A DNA stretch of 64,000 nucleotides from positions 13,729,668 to 13,793,667 of the forward strand of contig NC_061777.1 in NCBI RefSeq assembly GCF_022458985.1. Reading direction: 5' to 3'. Source of the DNA: Mugil cephalus. Its lineage: Eukaryota > Chordata > Actinopteri > Mugiliformes > Mugilidae. Shown here one piece after another: positions 50,442 through 63,913 of this stretch (position 1 is its first letter; each line of letters opens with the position of its first letter). A model generated the notes under the pieces. The model was not told where the DNA came from. It saw only the letters and a program-made list of their open reading frames with translations, and ran no database searches. Both the position numbers and the translations under genes were made by a program.

Positions 50442-50473
50442 AGAGAGAGAGAGAGTGAGAGAGAGAGAGAGAG
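50442..50473 (+). repeat. GA microsatellite
   Basis: About 15 GA units with one interruption (GTGA), next to a TG-rich run at 50421-50438. Confidence 0.95.
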
Positions 50474-53400
50474 GGCGAAGGAAAGAATGAGTGCGAGCAA
50501 GAAACTCTTGTGTGGCATGTTTCCGACAGTCAAAAGATCGCAATACAGGCAGGAAGTTCGTCCTGTTGGGATGTGGGAGTATCCGAAGAGCTCGGCTCTT
50601 GTGTGCAACAAATGTAAATGTCATTATCACCCAGCTATGTACATATGTTAAAAACAGAGGTGTGTTACAGTTAAACACCAACAAGAGGCTGAAAGTTAAC
50701 TTGTTAGTAACATCTTTAAACCTCACTAGGATTTTAATGAGATTTCATAAATCATCTGGACGAGGAGTGCATCTGACAACTCAATTTGATTATTCCCCCC
50801 CCAAAAAAAATTGACCAAAAGGCTCAAAGGTTCAAAACACTCAAAGGGTTCTTTATTTGTCATTTGTCAGCACAGCGCACAAGAAACCATCTCGCATTAA
50901 GCAACTGGCAGCCAAAAAAAAAAGTCTCCCTTCTGTAAATGCTGACGAAGCCTTGCTCCTCAAGGAGGCCAAAAAACTTTTGGAAATGCAGAGATGTTCT
51001 TTCTTAAAGTAATTTGATGACCATCTGGGGAAACGGTTAACAATACAAACTCCACCACGAAGTGCGTCGCTTGTTCGTTTTACCTTCACAGCTACACACG
51101 TCACATAACGCGGCTGGAACAGCAGCGAAGGCGCTAAAACGCTCCGTAGTACGTGTAGTAATTTTTAAGCCTTTCCTCTTATGCAACGGAGCTACTGACA
51201 TATAGACGCAGCCCACGCACTGAACGTCAGGTATGTGCTGTATGTGTACACAATGTAGCAACCGTAAAGATCCTCTTCAGGCATGTTTGAAGATATATAT
51301 ATATATATAACATGAAGGCAGCTTTAACTACCGGACAGATGTGTCTTTAATCACCAACAAATTTCCACATCACACTTTGTGACGTGTGTTTTGGATCTCG
51401 ATTGCCTTCTAGGCGAGTTATGAGTCACAGGTACTTTCAGTCCTCTCCTGTCAAACACTGAACAGACATTCTTGTAAAGTAACGTTCAACAAAACAAACT
51501 CCTGGAGACTCCTTTACGTACCCCCATGCATTTAGAGCTGGACGTGAATATTCTATGGACTATATGTGATTTAAGACGCACGGAAACACTTTATAATGAG
51601 AGAACGTGTCAGAAATGTTGCTCGGCTCAGTCTTTAGGAGTAAGGTGAACCTAAAACTCCAGCAGCATTAAAGTTCTCATTAAAAAACACAATTTAGAGA
51701 TGAAATCATTATTTGCCTAAACGTTGCATTGAAGCTTCAGGAAAACGAAATCCTATAAAAGTAGAAATACCAACAGGTGCCTTAAAAAGTTACTGATAAT
51801 GCTGAAATGCAAACAACTGTTAAACTAAACGATGTGTCTCTGTGTTTGGAATTACTCCCTACGTTGCAAAACCAGACAGACCTCATAAGAGCTCAGATTA
51901 GTAAACAAGATTTTTACAGCCAGAAACCCGAGCGGGCAGTAAATTAAAAGAAGAAATGGAAAGAAGACGAGAACGAGCCGAGCTGCGAAGCTGAGAAAAT
52001 TATACGGGTATTGTAGACGTTAAACGAAGCCTGCCCTTGTGGCATATTCCTCACCTGGAAAAGATTTCGGGGGGATTATTATTATTTTTTTTTTACGCGT
52101 TTTCTAGTTTCAAAAGCTAAAAGTGAAGGAAAGGCTTGAAGGACGCACTCATCCGGACGCAGAGGTGCGGGAGATTTTTTTTGAAACCTCAAAACCAACA
52201 TTATTACGTTGTGGGAGGGGTCGGGCATTATCAGATTACACACCGTTGGTCAGAGCCGACTAGGCGTGGCTGCTGCTGATTATGAAACACTGGGTCACAA
52301 GGTGTGGTGGTAACATGTCCTAACAATCCTTTTATGGAGGTTTGTACTACTTTTCAGTGACGTTTTTCTTTTCTTTTTTTTCATTCCATTTCAAGTGTAG
52401 CAATTACACCTTCATCGCACCTGCACGTAAAACAATGAGCGTGCGGCTCAAGCCCTGGACTACGTGAAGCTGAATGACCGACACTGATGCGGAACAGCTG
52501 CGACTGGTGCAAATGAATCTCATCATCTGCATCTGCATCACTGCTCACGTGTAAATGCTCACGCTGGTGTAGCTGCTACGACCCGGGAATCGTGTCGTTA
52601 ATAGGGAAACGACTGCACGATGTTGGAATATATGCGGTGCAGCGATGTGCGCAATGAGTATTTGACCTAAATGAAGCAAATTGGCAGCAGGGCCAAGCTC
52701 AGGTGTTGACATAACTGGGAAGGGAAGCAGCTATAATGTGAGGTAACAAATGTAATGAGACCGTCGTAAAATATCTTTCAGGATTTTTACAATTGCACTT
52801 GAGTACGTTTTAGATATATCTGGGACGGTGATAAGGTTTAAAGACGGGGTCATTCTGATCAAAAATAGATTTACCCATGAACTCCCTGAACCTAACAGTG
52901 AACACTTTATTTACTTTAAATTTAAACACAATGACAATACGATTCCTGTTATCTGTAAATAACAAAAGGTAAATTAATTAAAACAAAAACATACCTCAAT
53001 ATAACTTAGTATAAATTGAATACTGCTCCACGTTGTTTGTTTTTTTACCTCATTTTTATGACCCCTGACCATTCCCAAGCATCTAATGACATTTGCATGT
53101 AACCAAGTCAACAGAGCTCTGTTGTGGCAGTGGAGGCAGTTTCACACTGGTCTGACGGTCGCAGACACAATCCTCAGGGGCAGGTCAACTCGATGACACT
53201 CTCCTGAGATTTACAGTTCACTGATCCAAGCCTAATTCAAGCAAAAGCAGAGACCTCAAGTACATGTTGGGCAGACCAAACAAAAGAAGATCCATGCACC
53301 TTACCGCCTCCTGAGCCACCAGAGCTGACCCTGATGTGCAGAGACAGAAGGAGGACCCCGGCGCCCGAGGACACAACCGACGGGAATGGGCGGCACAGTT

Positions 53401-54736
53401 TTTTTTTTTTTAGCATCCATGACTGGACAAGCATATCTCGCAGATCTGTTAGGAAACTGAACTGAATGGCAGTCTAGCAATGTGTAACTAGTATCAATGA
53501 AAGGGAGGCGATAAGAATTTAGGCCTTTCATGCTGCCTATTGAGCTCACCATCCACCCTCACAGCCACAGAGCAGGCTGTCTTCCATTAAACCGAGGGGG
53601 AAATTGTTTCGCTCTGACATAAGACTGAAAAACAGCGAAAGAGAGTATGGAGGAGAAAACGAAAGCTCAGAGAGGAGGGCTCGTGTTCGGCCAGTCTGGC
53701 AAAAAATACGATTCCTTTAACATTTGGCGTTGGGAGAAAGAAGCCCCCGGTCCGTCACCTGATCCAGGACACATATCAGTAACTGAACACTGCGATCAAT
53801 AAAGCAGCTGAAGGTGACCATTGTTCGAGAAAGCCCGATTTTATTCGGTGGCACATCTACCCCGGGAGACATTCACCCGGCCTATCCCTGCCACATTCAG
53901 TTAGGTTCACACCTTCGTATTAAAGCGCGGGCCACCCCATTCTGTCAACTGCTATTTGTCCTCCAACTGGTTTCTCATTGACATGGCTAATGCACACTGA
54001 TAATTTTTTATTGCATATCGCGGCCCCACCCCGACAATAAAGACTGAACAATAGTTGAGACATTGTTGTTTACAGAGAGGCCGGGGCACTAAACTCGGCC
54101 TTTAGCGTCCTGGTATCACGTAGAGAGGATGCGGGATGAGGACGAGGTTTACTAAACTACTTACCTTCTGCAGTAAATAGATTAAAACGCGCTGCCTGCT
54201 CGGGCTGTGTAAAACCCAAACATAATCTCTTATTTGGGAAAATACAGAACGAGAGCGAGCACCGTCAACAAACCCCTCGACAGGCTTCTTTTTTTTACCA
54301 CAGTGCTGTCGGGGTGCACAACTGTCCTCGACGCTCTGTTTTTCACAGTGCTCTTGGTGAGTAAGAGATGACATAACATGAAAATCCCAGGCACAAATCA
54401 GGATGAGCTGATGCAGGAGAAGGAGGGGCGACAGAATTAGAGCCAAATGCCGACAAACCTTGAACAGTCTCCACGACAAGTTGTTTTCATTATTATTATT
54501 TTTAGAAAACGAGTGAAAACTGCATACAAATGCCTACTATTTGTAAGTACAGCAGTATAGTTATGATCCAGCCACAGCATCTTTCTACCAGGACTATTTC
54601 CTCATTTTTTTAATTTTATTTAGGAAACAAATTAAAATGACTGAGAAACATCACAAAATATATAAACATCATGCAAATAGTAGAACTACAACATGCTTCT
54701 CTTTATGCAGAAACGTGTGCTTGTGTTTATACGTCC

Positions 54737-54960
54737 ACTTGCCAGTTTATTAGGTACACCGCAACAACCTTAATAGTAGCTTTGTGAGGGTACTGAGCAT
54801 TTGTTTAAAATAACTGAGACAGTTGTGGGTTCATCTGTATTTTCATTTTGGAGGATGTCATTTACTATTGAATAGTACTGTGTTGTACCGACTAAAATGA
54901 TCTTAGAGTTGAATCACCAGCTGTTTCCACACAAAATGAACATTTTAACAGTCACGAAGA
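54737..54960. repeat. Dispersed repeat with TTTATTAGGTACACC end
   Basis: GCCAGTTTATTAGGTACACC at the left, then TTTTGGAGGATGTCATTTAC and AATAGTACTGTGTTGTAC, fits a common fish repeat. The right end is not clear. There is no coding capacity. Confidence 0.55.
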
Positions 54961-57900
54961 GGGATTTACATCAGGACCGTTACCTTAGAGTAAAGTTTTG
55001 CCAAAACAATTAGTTCATCTAGAGCTGTTTACCTTGAAATGAGCTGCAGTCTAAAGTGGAGGGGACCAGCGTGCATTAAGCTCTGGGAAGATACCATCAA
55101 CAAATAAAACACGGCATAAAACAAGATTCCTCCATGTTCTCGAACCGCCTTATCTACTAGATGTTTAGTTTTGCAGTTCCTATGTTTGTTGGCTCTTTTC
55201 ATCATTGTTGTTATTGTCGGCTTCCCGTCAACGAGGCAGCTGGTGCCGTCTTGGTGCCCACAGGTCTCTACAGGTACACGTGGCAAGAGCACGCGCTGGT
55301 ATTTTATCATCAGGTAGTTTCACGCTGTGTCTTCAGATGTAACAATCATTAATGATCACGACTTTTCCCTTCCCACACTCGGGTACCCAGGCCGCCCCCT
55401 CGCGCCCCGACTACACACACCAGCGATGTCGCCTCAGCGCTCTCCACACAGTGGCTGCCCTTTGCCTTTTGTCACCAACACCGCATGAGACGCCACCTAA
55501 ATCCCCCTTCCTGTAACCAAGGCCACGGACTACTATTGTAATCAGATTCCAGCTACATTCCAGCCATTTTCGAACAATGAGATATGGCGCTGTTTTTGCA
55601 CCTCTGTCCCCGAGCGGCCACGCAATCTGCGCCGCCATCAGTGTAAATACAGCTGAGACGCTTTACGCGTCAGAGTTTCAAAGAATGCGTTTGTATTATT
55701 TAATACTGCACGGAGGAGGAGACGTGCGGACGCGAGAGCGACGTGACTTAATGCTCAAAGATCCAATCGAAATACCGCGTGTTGTGTATCAGATATTCAC
55801 AGAGAGATTTTAATACAAGAAGTCGCTTTTTCCAACTTCCTCATTCCATGACCAGAGAAATGGAAACGTCTGCATGTTTAGTGACACTGACTATGCCTTA
55901 AACTGTACTCCAGGATAGTGTGAGAGTTAAAAGACTGAACACTAAACCTTGTGTACTAGTTACAAGTCAAAGTTAAACAGGAACTACTTCTAGGTACTAT
56001 CAAGTGCAATGCAAAGCAATGCAAACTCAACGCATGACATCTGCCCAAGTCTTTCCTGTTCATACGAGACAGTCAACAGGCCTGAAGAAAAGAAGAAATA
56101 AGACAAATTCCTAAATCTGATTACTGCTCAAATCTGTGTATGTACGAAACACATCCCTTCCTCTTTCTGATCAGCTACTTCCCCCTGTGAATACAAGCAC
56201 AAATCACTGCTCCGTTTCGACAGATGTTGTCGGCTGGTGTGGGAAAGACCGATGGAAGAAACCATATGAGTGCGGGCACACCTGCTGGAGTTGCTAACCC
56301 TCGAAGCATTACAAATGTTAGGGTCGATAAAGCGGGAGGGAAGGCTCAACTTAATCTGTGATTGAGTTTCCCAGCAAGACAAGTGATAAAAAAACTTCAC
56401 ATATAACATATATAGTTTAGTTTACATAAGAGAAACAAAAACATGTGTCAAATTGGAATAAACTGAACACTATCTGTGGCTTATAAAATGAGGGACAATT
56501 AGAAGTACAGATGTAAGCATGTCGCACACTAGTCAAAACAAGGAAACACCCCAACAAACTAAACAGGTGGATGGTTAATGGGATGTTTCTCTCTATGTCT
56601 GCTCAGAAAAAGCCATCAGGAAATATACAACAAACTGCTTTCAATAATCCAAATGAGTTTTCTGTCCAACTATTCAAGCTGAGTTGCTACATGTTGAAAA
56701 TGACAGGCGGTGCGTCATCTGGGAGAAGGTGGGAGCGGAGATAACATCTTGCAAAGACAGGACTGGACACAGTCAGTGGTATGTCAGAGACGTTCAAAGA
56801 ATGCCATTTTTGACGTAAAGGCCAACCTGCCGACCAAATACTTGTTTCCACAAGACGGGGATCGTACCAGGAGCGATAATAATCTACTACCGGGCTAATT
56901 TCCGTGTCACTACTAAACAATTTCAAAAGATTTGAGTAATTTAAGAAGGCCAGCAGGGATTAGCTGCACTCAACCAACACTGATGAAACAAATGTAATGG
57001 ATATGTTAAAAACGCACTTGAGAGTTCACCACGGTCCGTACAAGTGCGCCTTGCTGCAGCTGATAGGAACCAACACTCCCTCACATCTCATGCTTAGCTT
57101 CCCTCTGCTTCCTGACCCACTTCCTCCCTCGGCCGAGCCATAGGAAGGCTGGTTACGCACTTCTGAAGACCTTGTACTGCAGCACAACAAGCGAGAGGTT
57201 TTGATGCGTCTGGAATGGCCAGCGAGTCCAAACACAGCTGTAGCGCGTTTGACCCCTTCACCTGCTTCGCAAACCCAGGGCCAGATCCGCAGAGGGGGAA
57301 GCTCCTTCCTTTCGGCTCCGCGGCTTATTACACATGGGAAACGGGTTTCAAGTCAGGGGCCAAATATGTAAGTCACGCTGCCCTTTTGTCACACCGACCA
57401 CAGCCATTACAAATCAAACTACGCCATTGTCGAAGAACAGGCAAATGAGCCCTGTGGTGGCGAGCAGACGAGAGGGGTTACATAGTTGACCGTTTGGGAC
57501 ATCATCCAGCCACTAGTGCTCCGACACAGGGACCATTAATGAGAGCGGCGGGGCGGCCTCTCGAGTCTTTATCTTATTTCACAACGTCCAGTTTTTGTCC
57601 AGTTTCCAGCAGCGGTTTTGATCTTTGAAGACTTTATGGTGGGGGGGGGGGGAATAGCTGTGACTTTATCCAACAAAAAAGTGCCAAATACTCTCCAGTT
57701 TGAGACACTAAATTATAAAGATTTCCTGGTAAGTGAATAATCATGGGCTTTTTTTTTAATAGACTATCTGACGAAACAAAGTAAAGCGATCTGCATTTTG
57801 AGGCCCTACTTGTGAAACACTTATTAACCCACACCCCCATTTTAATTACAACAAATGTGGTCCAGTTGTGGAAAGTTTAATTAAAATATTGTTTCTCTGA

Positions 57901-58769
57901 ATGCAATGTATTAACACTGGATCATAACCAAACCATTTATTTATTTATTTGTTAGTCGCTGACTATAGCCAACTACTTCACGCATTATCTGCATAATAAT
58001 TTCAGGCTAAAAAAACCCCTCCACGTGTTATGTTCAATCAAGAAGTGGAGGCAGTAGTGTTTGGATGTGGGAGGTGAACCGTGGGAGCAGCGACCCCCTT
58101 TCTTTCTTTTTTTTTTTTTTTAACACGTATCTCTCATTCCTCTGTGTTAGTGGGTCTGAAGCTGGCATCCGGATGAATACGTTGTTTTTTTTTTTTCCTC
58201 AATGAATGGGGCGCAGTTTGCCGTCCGCGTTAATGTCTGAAGACATCTCCTTTTCCATGTATGGAGCCTGTTATTCAGCCGGAGCGGACTCTTATTAAGG
58301 CCAGTGCTGAAAGCCAGCGGCCAGGGCGCGGTTGTGCTGCCTCTACCTCCGTCTATCCGTGGATCTTGATAAGTTTTCCTGCCGCACTATGGTGAGCTAC
58401 CCCACCCCGCTCAATAACGTACAACAGCGCGTTTAATCATCTTGTGAAATGCCAATAAAAACCCACAGCCCCCCCCAAAAAAAAAAAAAAACACAAAACG
58501 TTCATTTAAAAAGCAACCATGTCTCTGACTTTCGGTTTGAAACTTTTCTAACGCTTGTCAGTAAACTACCCTTGGAGGCTAATGCTAAAAAAAAACACAC
58601 ACACACACACACTCAGTTTAACAGACTATTCATTTTAGCTGGCGCATGCACTTTCCTGTCTGGACTGCTGCGGTTTGCTTGGACCGACCAAGACAACTGC
58701 GACCACTTTAGGGGGCGAAAACACGCCAGCAGAAATAATACAAGCACTGAATAAATCTCCGTGACCTAC

Positions 58770-58973
58770 CTTCTGAGAGGAGAATTAAAGTATTCCCGAA
58801 AGCCGAATGATATAACACAACCCAGACGAGTATCCCCAGTGATTCCTCCCTGTCTCTGCACCGGAGCCGCTCTGAGCTCTCTACCCTCCACCGCACAGGC
58901 CCCGCCCCCTCCCCCTGGCTTGGGCCGCTCTGTTTGGACGAGCTGTTTATGACGGACGTGGCCACCAGCCAAT
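58770..58973 (-). promoter_or_regulatory. CORO1C GC-rich promoter and non-coding first exon
   Basis: On the minus strand a donor (CAGAAG then GTAGGT) ends an exon at 58770 and pairs with the acceptor before 49472. Upstream are a Sp1-type GC box (58901-58916, GGGGGCGGGG on the minus strand) and an inverted CCAAT box (58969-58973). There is no TATA box, so this looks like a CpG-type housekeeping promoter for standard CORO1C. Transcription probably starts between 58850 and 58900. The frame through this exon is open and in phase with the CORO1C ATG. Confidence 0.65.
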
Positions 58974-59578
58974 CAGAGCGAGGTATTTGAGAGCGGAGCC
59001 AAGAGGCCACGCCCTCTTCTTCAGGTTCCCAGTTACAGAAATTTACCATAGACTGTGTTTTCCTTCCTGGGTTTTTTTTTATAGCGTCTTATAATCTCCT
59101 GTGGTTATTGTGATGGTCTCATTGTCTGATTACGTGTATTACAGTCATATTATTTAGAAGAGCATCATTTCATATTTTGTGAATTTTGGATGACAAATGG
59201 AGCTTGTTAATTCATCTGATAGCTTTAGGAGCATCTTAACAAGCCAGAGGGATCCATAATGTGGCATATAAATCAGGGTGATGAGACAAATAATTACATT
59301 TCATCGCTTTGTGTGCATGCCCTATTGTGTTTGAGTGGGCGTATGATGGATATAAAATATAGGGATATCTGCCCAAAAATGCAGTGTGATTCTAACTCCA
59401 AAATGACTCAGCTTCTTAGAAAGGCTACTCCTATGGCCCATGGTAATAAACTGCATTACTGTTTGTGATAGGCAATGAAATGATAGCGCATGCCCTTTGT
59501 AATATTACAGCTTTGTGATATTAAAAATGTATTTGAGTAATGTTTAAGAACACAATGTACCCCAAGTGCCACGCACAC

Positions 59579-59592
59579 CCACTAGATGGCGT
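59579..59592 (+). promoter_or_regulatory. CTCF-like motif between the two CORO1C promoters
   Basis: CCACTAGATGGCGT fits the CTCF core CCASYAGRKGGCRS at 13 of 14 positions. It sits between the GC-rich promoter near 58900 and the large upstream exon. Confidence 0.4.
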
Positions 59593-60073
59593 TATTTCGC
59601 AAATCCGGAGTGTCTTCTGGCAGCAGAAAACAGCTGTGGTCCATCATCCAATCTATGTTTTCCTTCATCCTCCTTCAGTCTTGTAGATTAGGGTTGATGC
59701 AAGTGTTTGTGGTGACTCTGGCAGCCAAACATTTCAAGGCTCATGTACGAGGAAAGCAGACCTCATTAGCTGGGATCTGTACGGCCTGCAGTGCCTGTGT
59801 GCTTGATGCAGCAGCACATACGGTGCTGTACACAAGTTTTAAGTACTCCAAATGCATAATGAGGTACTTATGCAGGGAGGTGTGCCATCTTTCTCAAGTT
59901 TATTCTGCAGCGCGACAGCATCAGTACAGCCAGAGTTATAAGGAGCTAATGTCAGTGACAGCCTAAATCCCCAAGATGCTTAAATCAACCTACGTTTTGA
60001 CTAACAGTGCACAAATATACCAAGGACAAGTGGTATTTCACATCCTAGCAGAGGCAAATTTCAGTGCCCTTAC

Positions 60074-61973
60074 CTTTTCTCATTGATGGCTGCCTGCTGA
60101 GTGCCTTGTCTGGTGATTTCTGAGCAGAGTCGAACGCCGCCTTCATCTGGGCCACCTTCACAGTGTGGGCCTGCTCGTCAGCCTTCACTTCGGCCGGCTT
60201 CGGGCGCTCCTGGTGCTGCAGCTTCTCATGCAGCTGAATTGTCTCCTTTATGAGATCTGAGACTGGCCTAGGTTTGGGAGAGCCCTGGGATTTGTCTCTG
60301 CGTGTGACACCGTCGTCCCTCTCTTTGCCACTTTCTTTATCAGTTTGCTCTGGTGTTGTTTTTTCTGAGTGAGCTGTCGAATGAAGACCCTGCGTCGGGC
60401 TGGCTGAGACCTGGTGGCCTTCCTCTGAGATTACCGTTCCACCTTTAGCCAAAGCGGAGCCAGCATCCACAGCTGGTGCAGAAGTGTCCTCAAAAGATTG
60501 TTTTTCTGTCTTTCCCCCCGCTGACTGACAATCTCCCCTCTGGGACACAGATGCATGAATATTGCTCTCGGTGTCACTCTTTATCTGCAGAAGTGCTTTT
60601 GCAGCAGTCGTGTCTGTCTTCTCAGCAGTTAGAAAATGACCCAAGTCTGTGATTTGCCCATCACTTCCTGAAGGTGGGGGATCCTCACAGGTCACACCAC
60701 TCACTTCACGTGACACTTTTTCATGTGGAACAGCCTCATTGACCGAAGCGTCTGCCGAGCGGGTGATCTCAGCTCTTGAATAATGAGATGTTGTGAGCGC
60801 GCTCTCACACATAATGTCTCCTGATTGAGAGTCACTGTCAGCAGTGACTCTCACGTCCAGGTCTTCACTGTGGCAGTCTGTTGTTGCAAGGTTTGCTTTG
60901 GGTGGTGTGTATTTTGAATCTTCGTCATGAGCAGATATCAGTGGTGGTGCATTGTCAGGGATCCTCTTTGCCTCCATCTCCACAGGAGCATCTGTGGTGT
61001 CAGTGTCAACCTCTTTTATTTGAGAGAGAGATGCGGTGGCTTCCTTTCTGTTTCTCCTCAGCAGCTTCTCCAAAATAGAGCTGGGCTCGGGGGATAAGAT
61101 GGAATCGGATGCTGAATCCGAGGGCATCACTGACTCCTTTTGGTCACCTGTGCGCTCTGCTTTTGAAGAACAGTGGTCATTGAAAACTGCTGTTGCCACA
61201 CATGCCGGTGTTTCCAATAAAGACTCTTTCTGCAGACTGTTTTTCGAAGGAGGCTGGGATTGAGCTGGAGGCGGTTCCTTCCTCTGACTCAAGCGGCCCA
61301 CTGTTCCTGCACCGAGTTTAATATCCTTAATATCCTCATTCCCAACTTCACCCATCATCATGGTTTCATTCACAAGCAGCAACTCCCTTCCTGTGTGAGC
61401 GCCACATCTGTTGAGCTCCATCATAACAGAACCCCGTCCAGAGTTGTGGAAGACGGTTGCATCCTCTGAGTTTTCATCGTGCTGGAAGCTTTCCTCAGGC
61501 TCATACTCCATCTTGGTCTTTGAAGGTGCGAGGAGCTGCTTTCCAACCTTCCTTTCCCCTGGCTTGATTTGACTGAAAAGCTTGGGTGCTCTTGCACTTT
61601 CCTCACTTCCAGAACTGCTCTCGTCCGTGTCATGGGGAACCAGTGGTGCAGTCCTGCCTCCTCCTCCTCCTTCCTTTCTCGCGGCCCCTCCTTGTCTCAC
61701 CTCCCTTGCAGCGAAAGGACTCCCCTGCAAAATTATGTGGTTCTCACTAGAAGGTGTTGAATCCCGGTCGCGGCTCTCGTCTAGATCCAGAGAGTCTGGC
61801 TCCGTTGGCTTTCCTCCGCCGTTACCAGCTTCCTCCTCACATATGATTTTTCCCTCCATGACATCACCTCCATGGTTTTCCACACCACCAGAGTCCTGGC
61901 ACGTCGCCGGCTCCTCAGATCCTTCACCGGGGACCTGCTCTTCCCCTTCCACTTTGTCCAGGTTCTGCCCCAT
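60074..61973 (-). CDS. Large acidic coding exon, probably a CORO1C N-terminal extension
   Basis: One exon (61981-60074) has an acceptor CTCTCCACAG, an ATG at 61973 and a donor (AAAAG then GTAAGG). It codes for 633 residues and ends in phase 1. The product is rich in Ser, Glu, Asp, Thr and Lys, with no globular domain, and is probably disordered. It starts MGQNLDK (Gly2 could be myristoylated, though position 6 is not Ser/Thr). Near the end is an amphipathic helix, SDLIKETIQLHEKLQ (about 572-586), followed by KVAQMKAAFDSAQKSPDKAL. I do not recognise the protein. Joined to the next known acceptor on this strand (49472) it continues in frame through Asp into MRRVVRQ of coronin-1C, giving about 1107 aa. 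If unspliced at the donor, it ends eight codons on. It could instead belong to another gene whose later exons I missed; none is apparent between 60074 and 58970. Confidence 0.65.
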
Positions 61974-61981
61974 GCTGTGGT

Positions 61982-63791
61982 CTGTGGAGAGGGACACGGC
62001 GTTAACCTTACAACACAAAAACAAATCCTCCCAAACAATGTCACATGTCTGAAATTCCAACCCAGAAAGTGTTTTCTTTTGCCTGCGGACCAAACTGATC
62101 TCTGTTTTACTTGAGATTCTCTTATTTTGAGCATCTTCATGAATGTACTCTGTTTAAAAAAAAAAAAAAAAAAAAAAAAGATAGAATATGTGAAAAGGCG
62201 ATTCATGTCACAGTCTATGGGTTTAGTCTGAGACCATATAGCATGTTATAAACAATCCACAGTCACACATAAGTCATTTTCATGCCAGTGGTAAACTGAG
62301 TAACTTATGACTTGCTCTAATACACTTGGGTTGTTCATGCAGTGTTTACACCAGCTCAACATTTGTTTACGTGTCAAAACACAAGGAAACTATATGGATT
62401 ATTCCAGCCTCATCCTCAAACTTGATCAGTGTCCCGAGTCTAATTAATTAACCCCCTTCTTGTTAATATTATAATAATAATGTGTATATTATAATCGCAT
62501 CTCCTCTTCCATATTTAATCCTGCACTAGGGTCGCGGGAGTAACACAGAGACAAACAACCATTCACACTCACACCTAGGGTCAATTTAGGGTCACCAATA
62601 AGCCTAATAAGGTGGTGGGAGGAAACCGGAGTGTATATTATAATACTCTTCATTTCAAAAGTCAGCTGTTTTTTTTTTTTCTCATTATTGTCAATTGTGC
62701 TTTTCCTGATTTCTTTTCATATAAACAAACTGTCTGAAAGTGCTCCAGTCAGGCCTCTCAGTTCCCACATGTGTCAGGTTAACATGACGTTTGCATTTCA
62801 AAAACCTTGTGTTTTTTGAAATGTTCTCTTAGATTAAGTTTGGACATATTTTCGACTCTATTGAGCTTCTCAGAGGAACGTTATCCTTCGCTGCTGAACA
62901 GTGATGGACACTTTTATTGTGTTCTTGTAGATTTACCACCCAGAAAGTGTAACATCGTCTCACCAGTACCAGTAAGTGGAGGTGGAATGAGTTGCGGAAC
63001 AAAAGGCATCATCTAGATGATCATTCTGCAGAGACAAACCTCTCCGTGACATTGTCTAATTGTTTAGTGAGTTTTCAGCCACTAAACTGCAGCAGTAAGC
63101 AGAGAAAATGGAGAGGCACAATGGACAATGATCTGGACCATGAATCTGTTTCCTGTCTGAGGCCTCACTCCCCATCTGTGTGACAACATATGACTGCCTC
63201 TTGTCTTATCATCTGACAGGCCAGACAGACACACACATGGCGAAAGGAGCTAATGTTACCGTGGTGGCGTAGCTGCGCGGAGACGCTGCGATAACGACGG
63301 GGAGAAACACACATGAAAGACGGAAAGATAACGTGTGAGGACATCGGTAAAACACCATCTGTCTTTTGTTTCGCGTCATGTGGCCTCAGCAGGTTGAAGC
63401 TGGTGTCGGAGTTCAGAGGAATTTGCATTCATTGATCATCCTCCACCTACTCCATCAGCCAGTGTGGGGAACCCCTTCCCCTGAGGCCGTCCACTCCTGC
63501 TAACAACCGGTCTATTATCCTGTCTCATCCCTCCTGAATGCCCAGAGCCGATCACTTGATCACCATGTGCTCTGCAGCCCCAACGTACTCAGACATGCAA
63601 AAAACACAATCCAAGAACTCCTCACAAGCCAAAGTTTCACTACGTAGAAAACACGCAGTTCACCTATCCTATCAGCTCTGATAAAACAACCAACACAACA
63701 AATTGCTGCAAGCCTGACTGATGACAACCTAACACTCCCACAGTGTGGTGGATAAAACATTGATCCGCTATATGTTGCGGCTGACACTTAC
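61982..63791 (-). other. Intron between the two upstream exons
   Basis: No coding exon is supported. It holds an A run of about 24 bases (62156-62179, T in the transcript) and a retroelement-like fragment (62528-62632). Confidence 0.5.
62528..62632 (+). repeat. Fragment of a common fish repeat
   Basis: GGGTCGCGGG, ACAACCATTCACACTCACAC, CAATTTAGGGTCACCAATAA and GTGGGAGGAAACCGGAGT occur in the order typical of a repeat very frequent in teleosts. Internal parts are deleted. Confidence 0.7.
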
Positions 63792-63885
63792 CAGTAAGAC
63801 GCTGTAGCCGGTAACCAGTAAGTCGACCGCTCTCGCTCGGTACTGACAAGAGTGCTCTTTGTTGGTTGTTTGGTGATGATCAGTC
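63792..63885 (-). other. Probable non-coding first exon of the upstream transcript
   Basis: On the minus strand a strong donor (TACTG then GTAAGT) ends an exon at 63792. Its intron would end at the acceptor before 61981. The start at about 63885 is set from the TATA box 30 bp upstream. Confidence 0.5.
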
Positions 63886-63913
63886 CTCCCTCAAAACGCA
63901 CAAGCAATGGGAG

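Noticed and set aside
59586-59966. 126-codon ATG frame on the plus strand
   Set aside because: It starts inside the CTCF-like motif, resembles no family and has no splice or poly(A) context. Probably chance, though expression data could revive it.
61582-62052. 156-codon plus-strand frame
   Set aside because: It is antisense to the large acidic exon and reflects that exon's codon composition.
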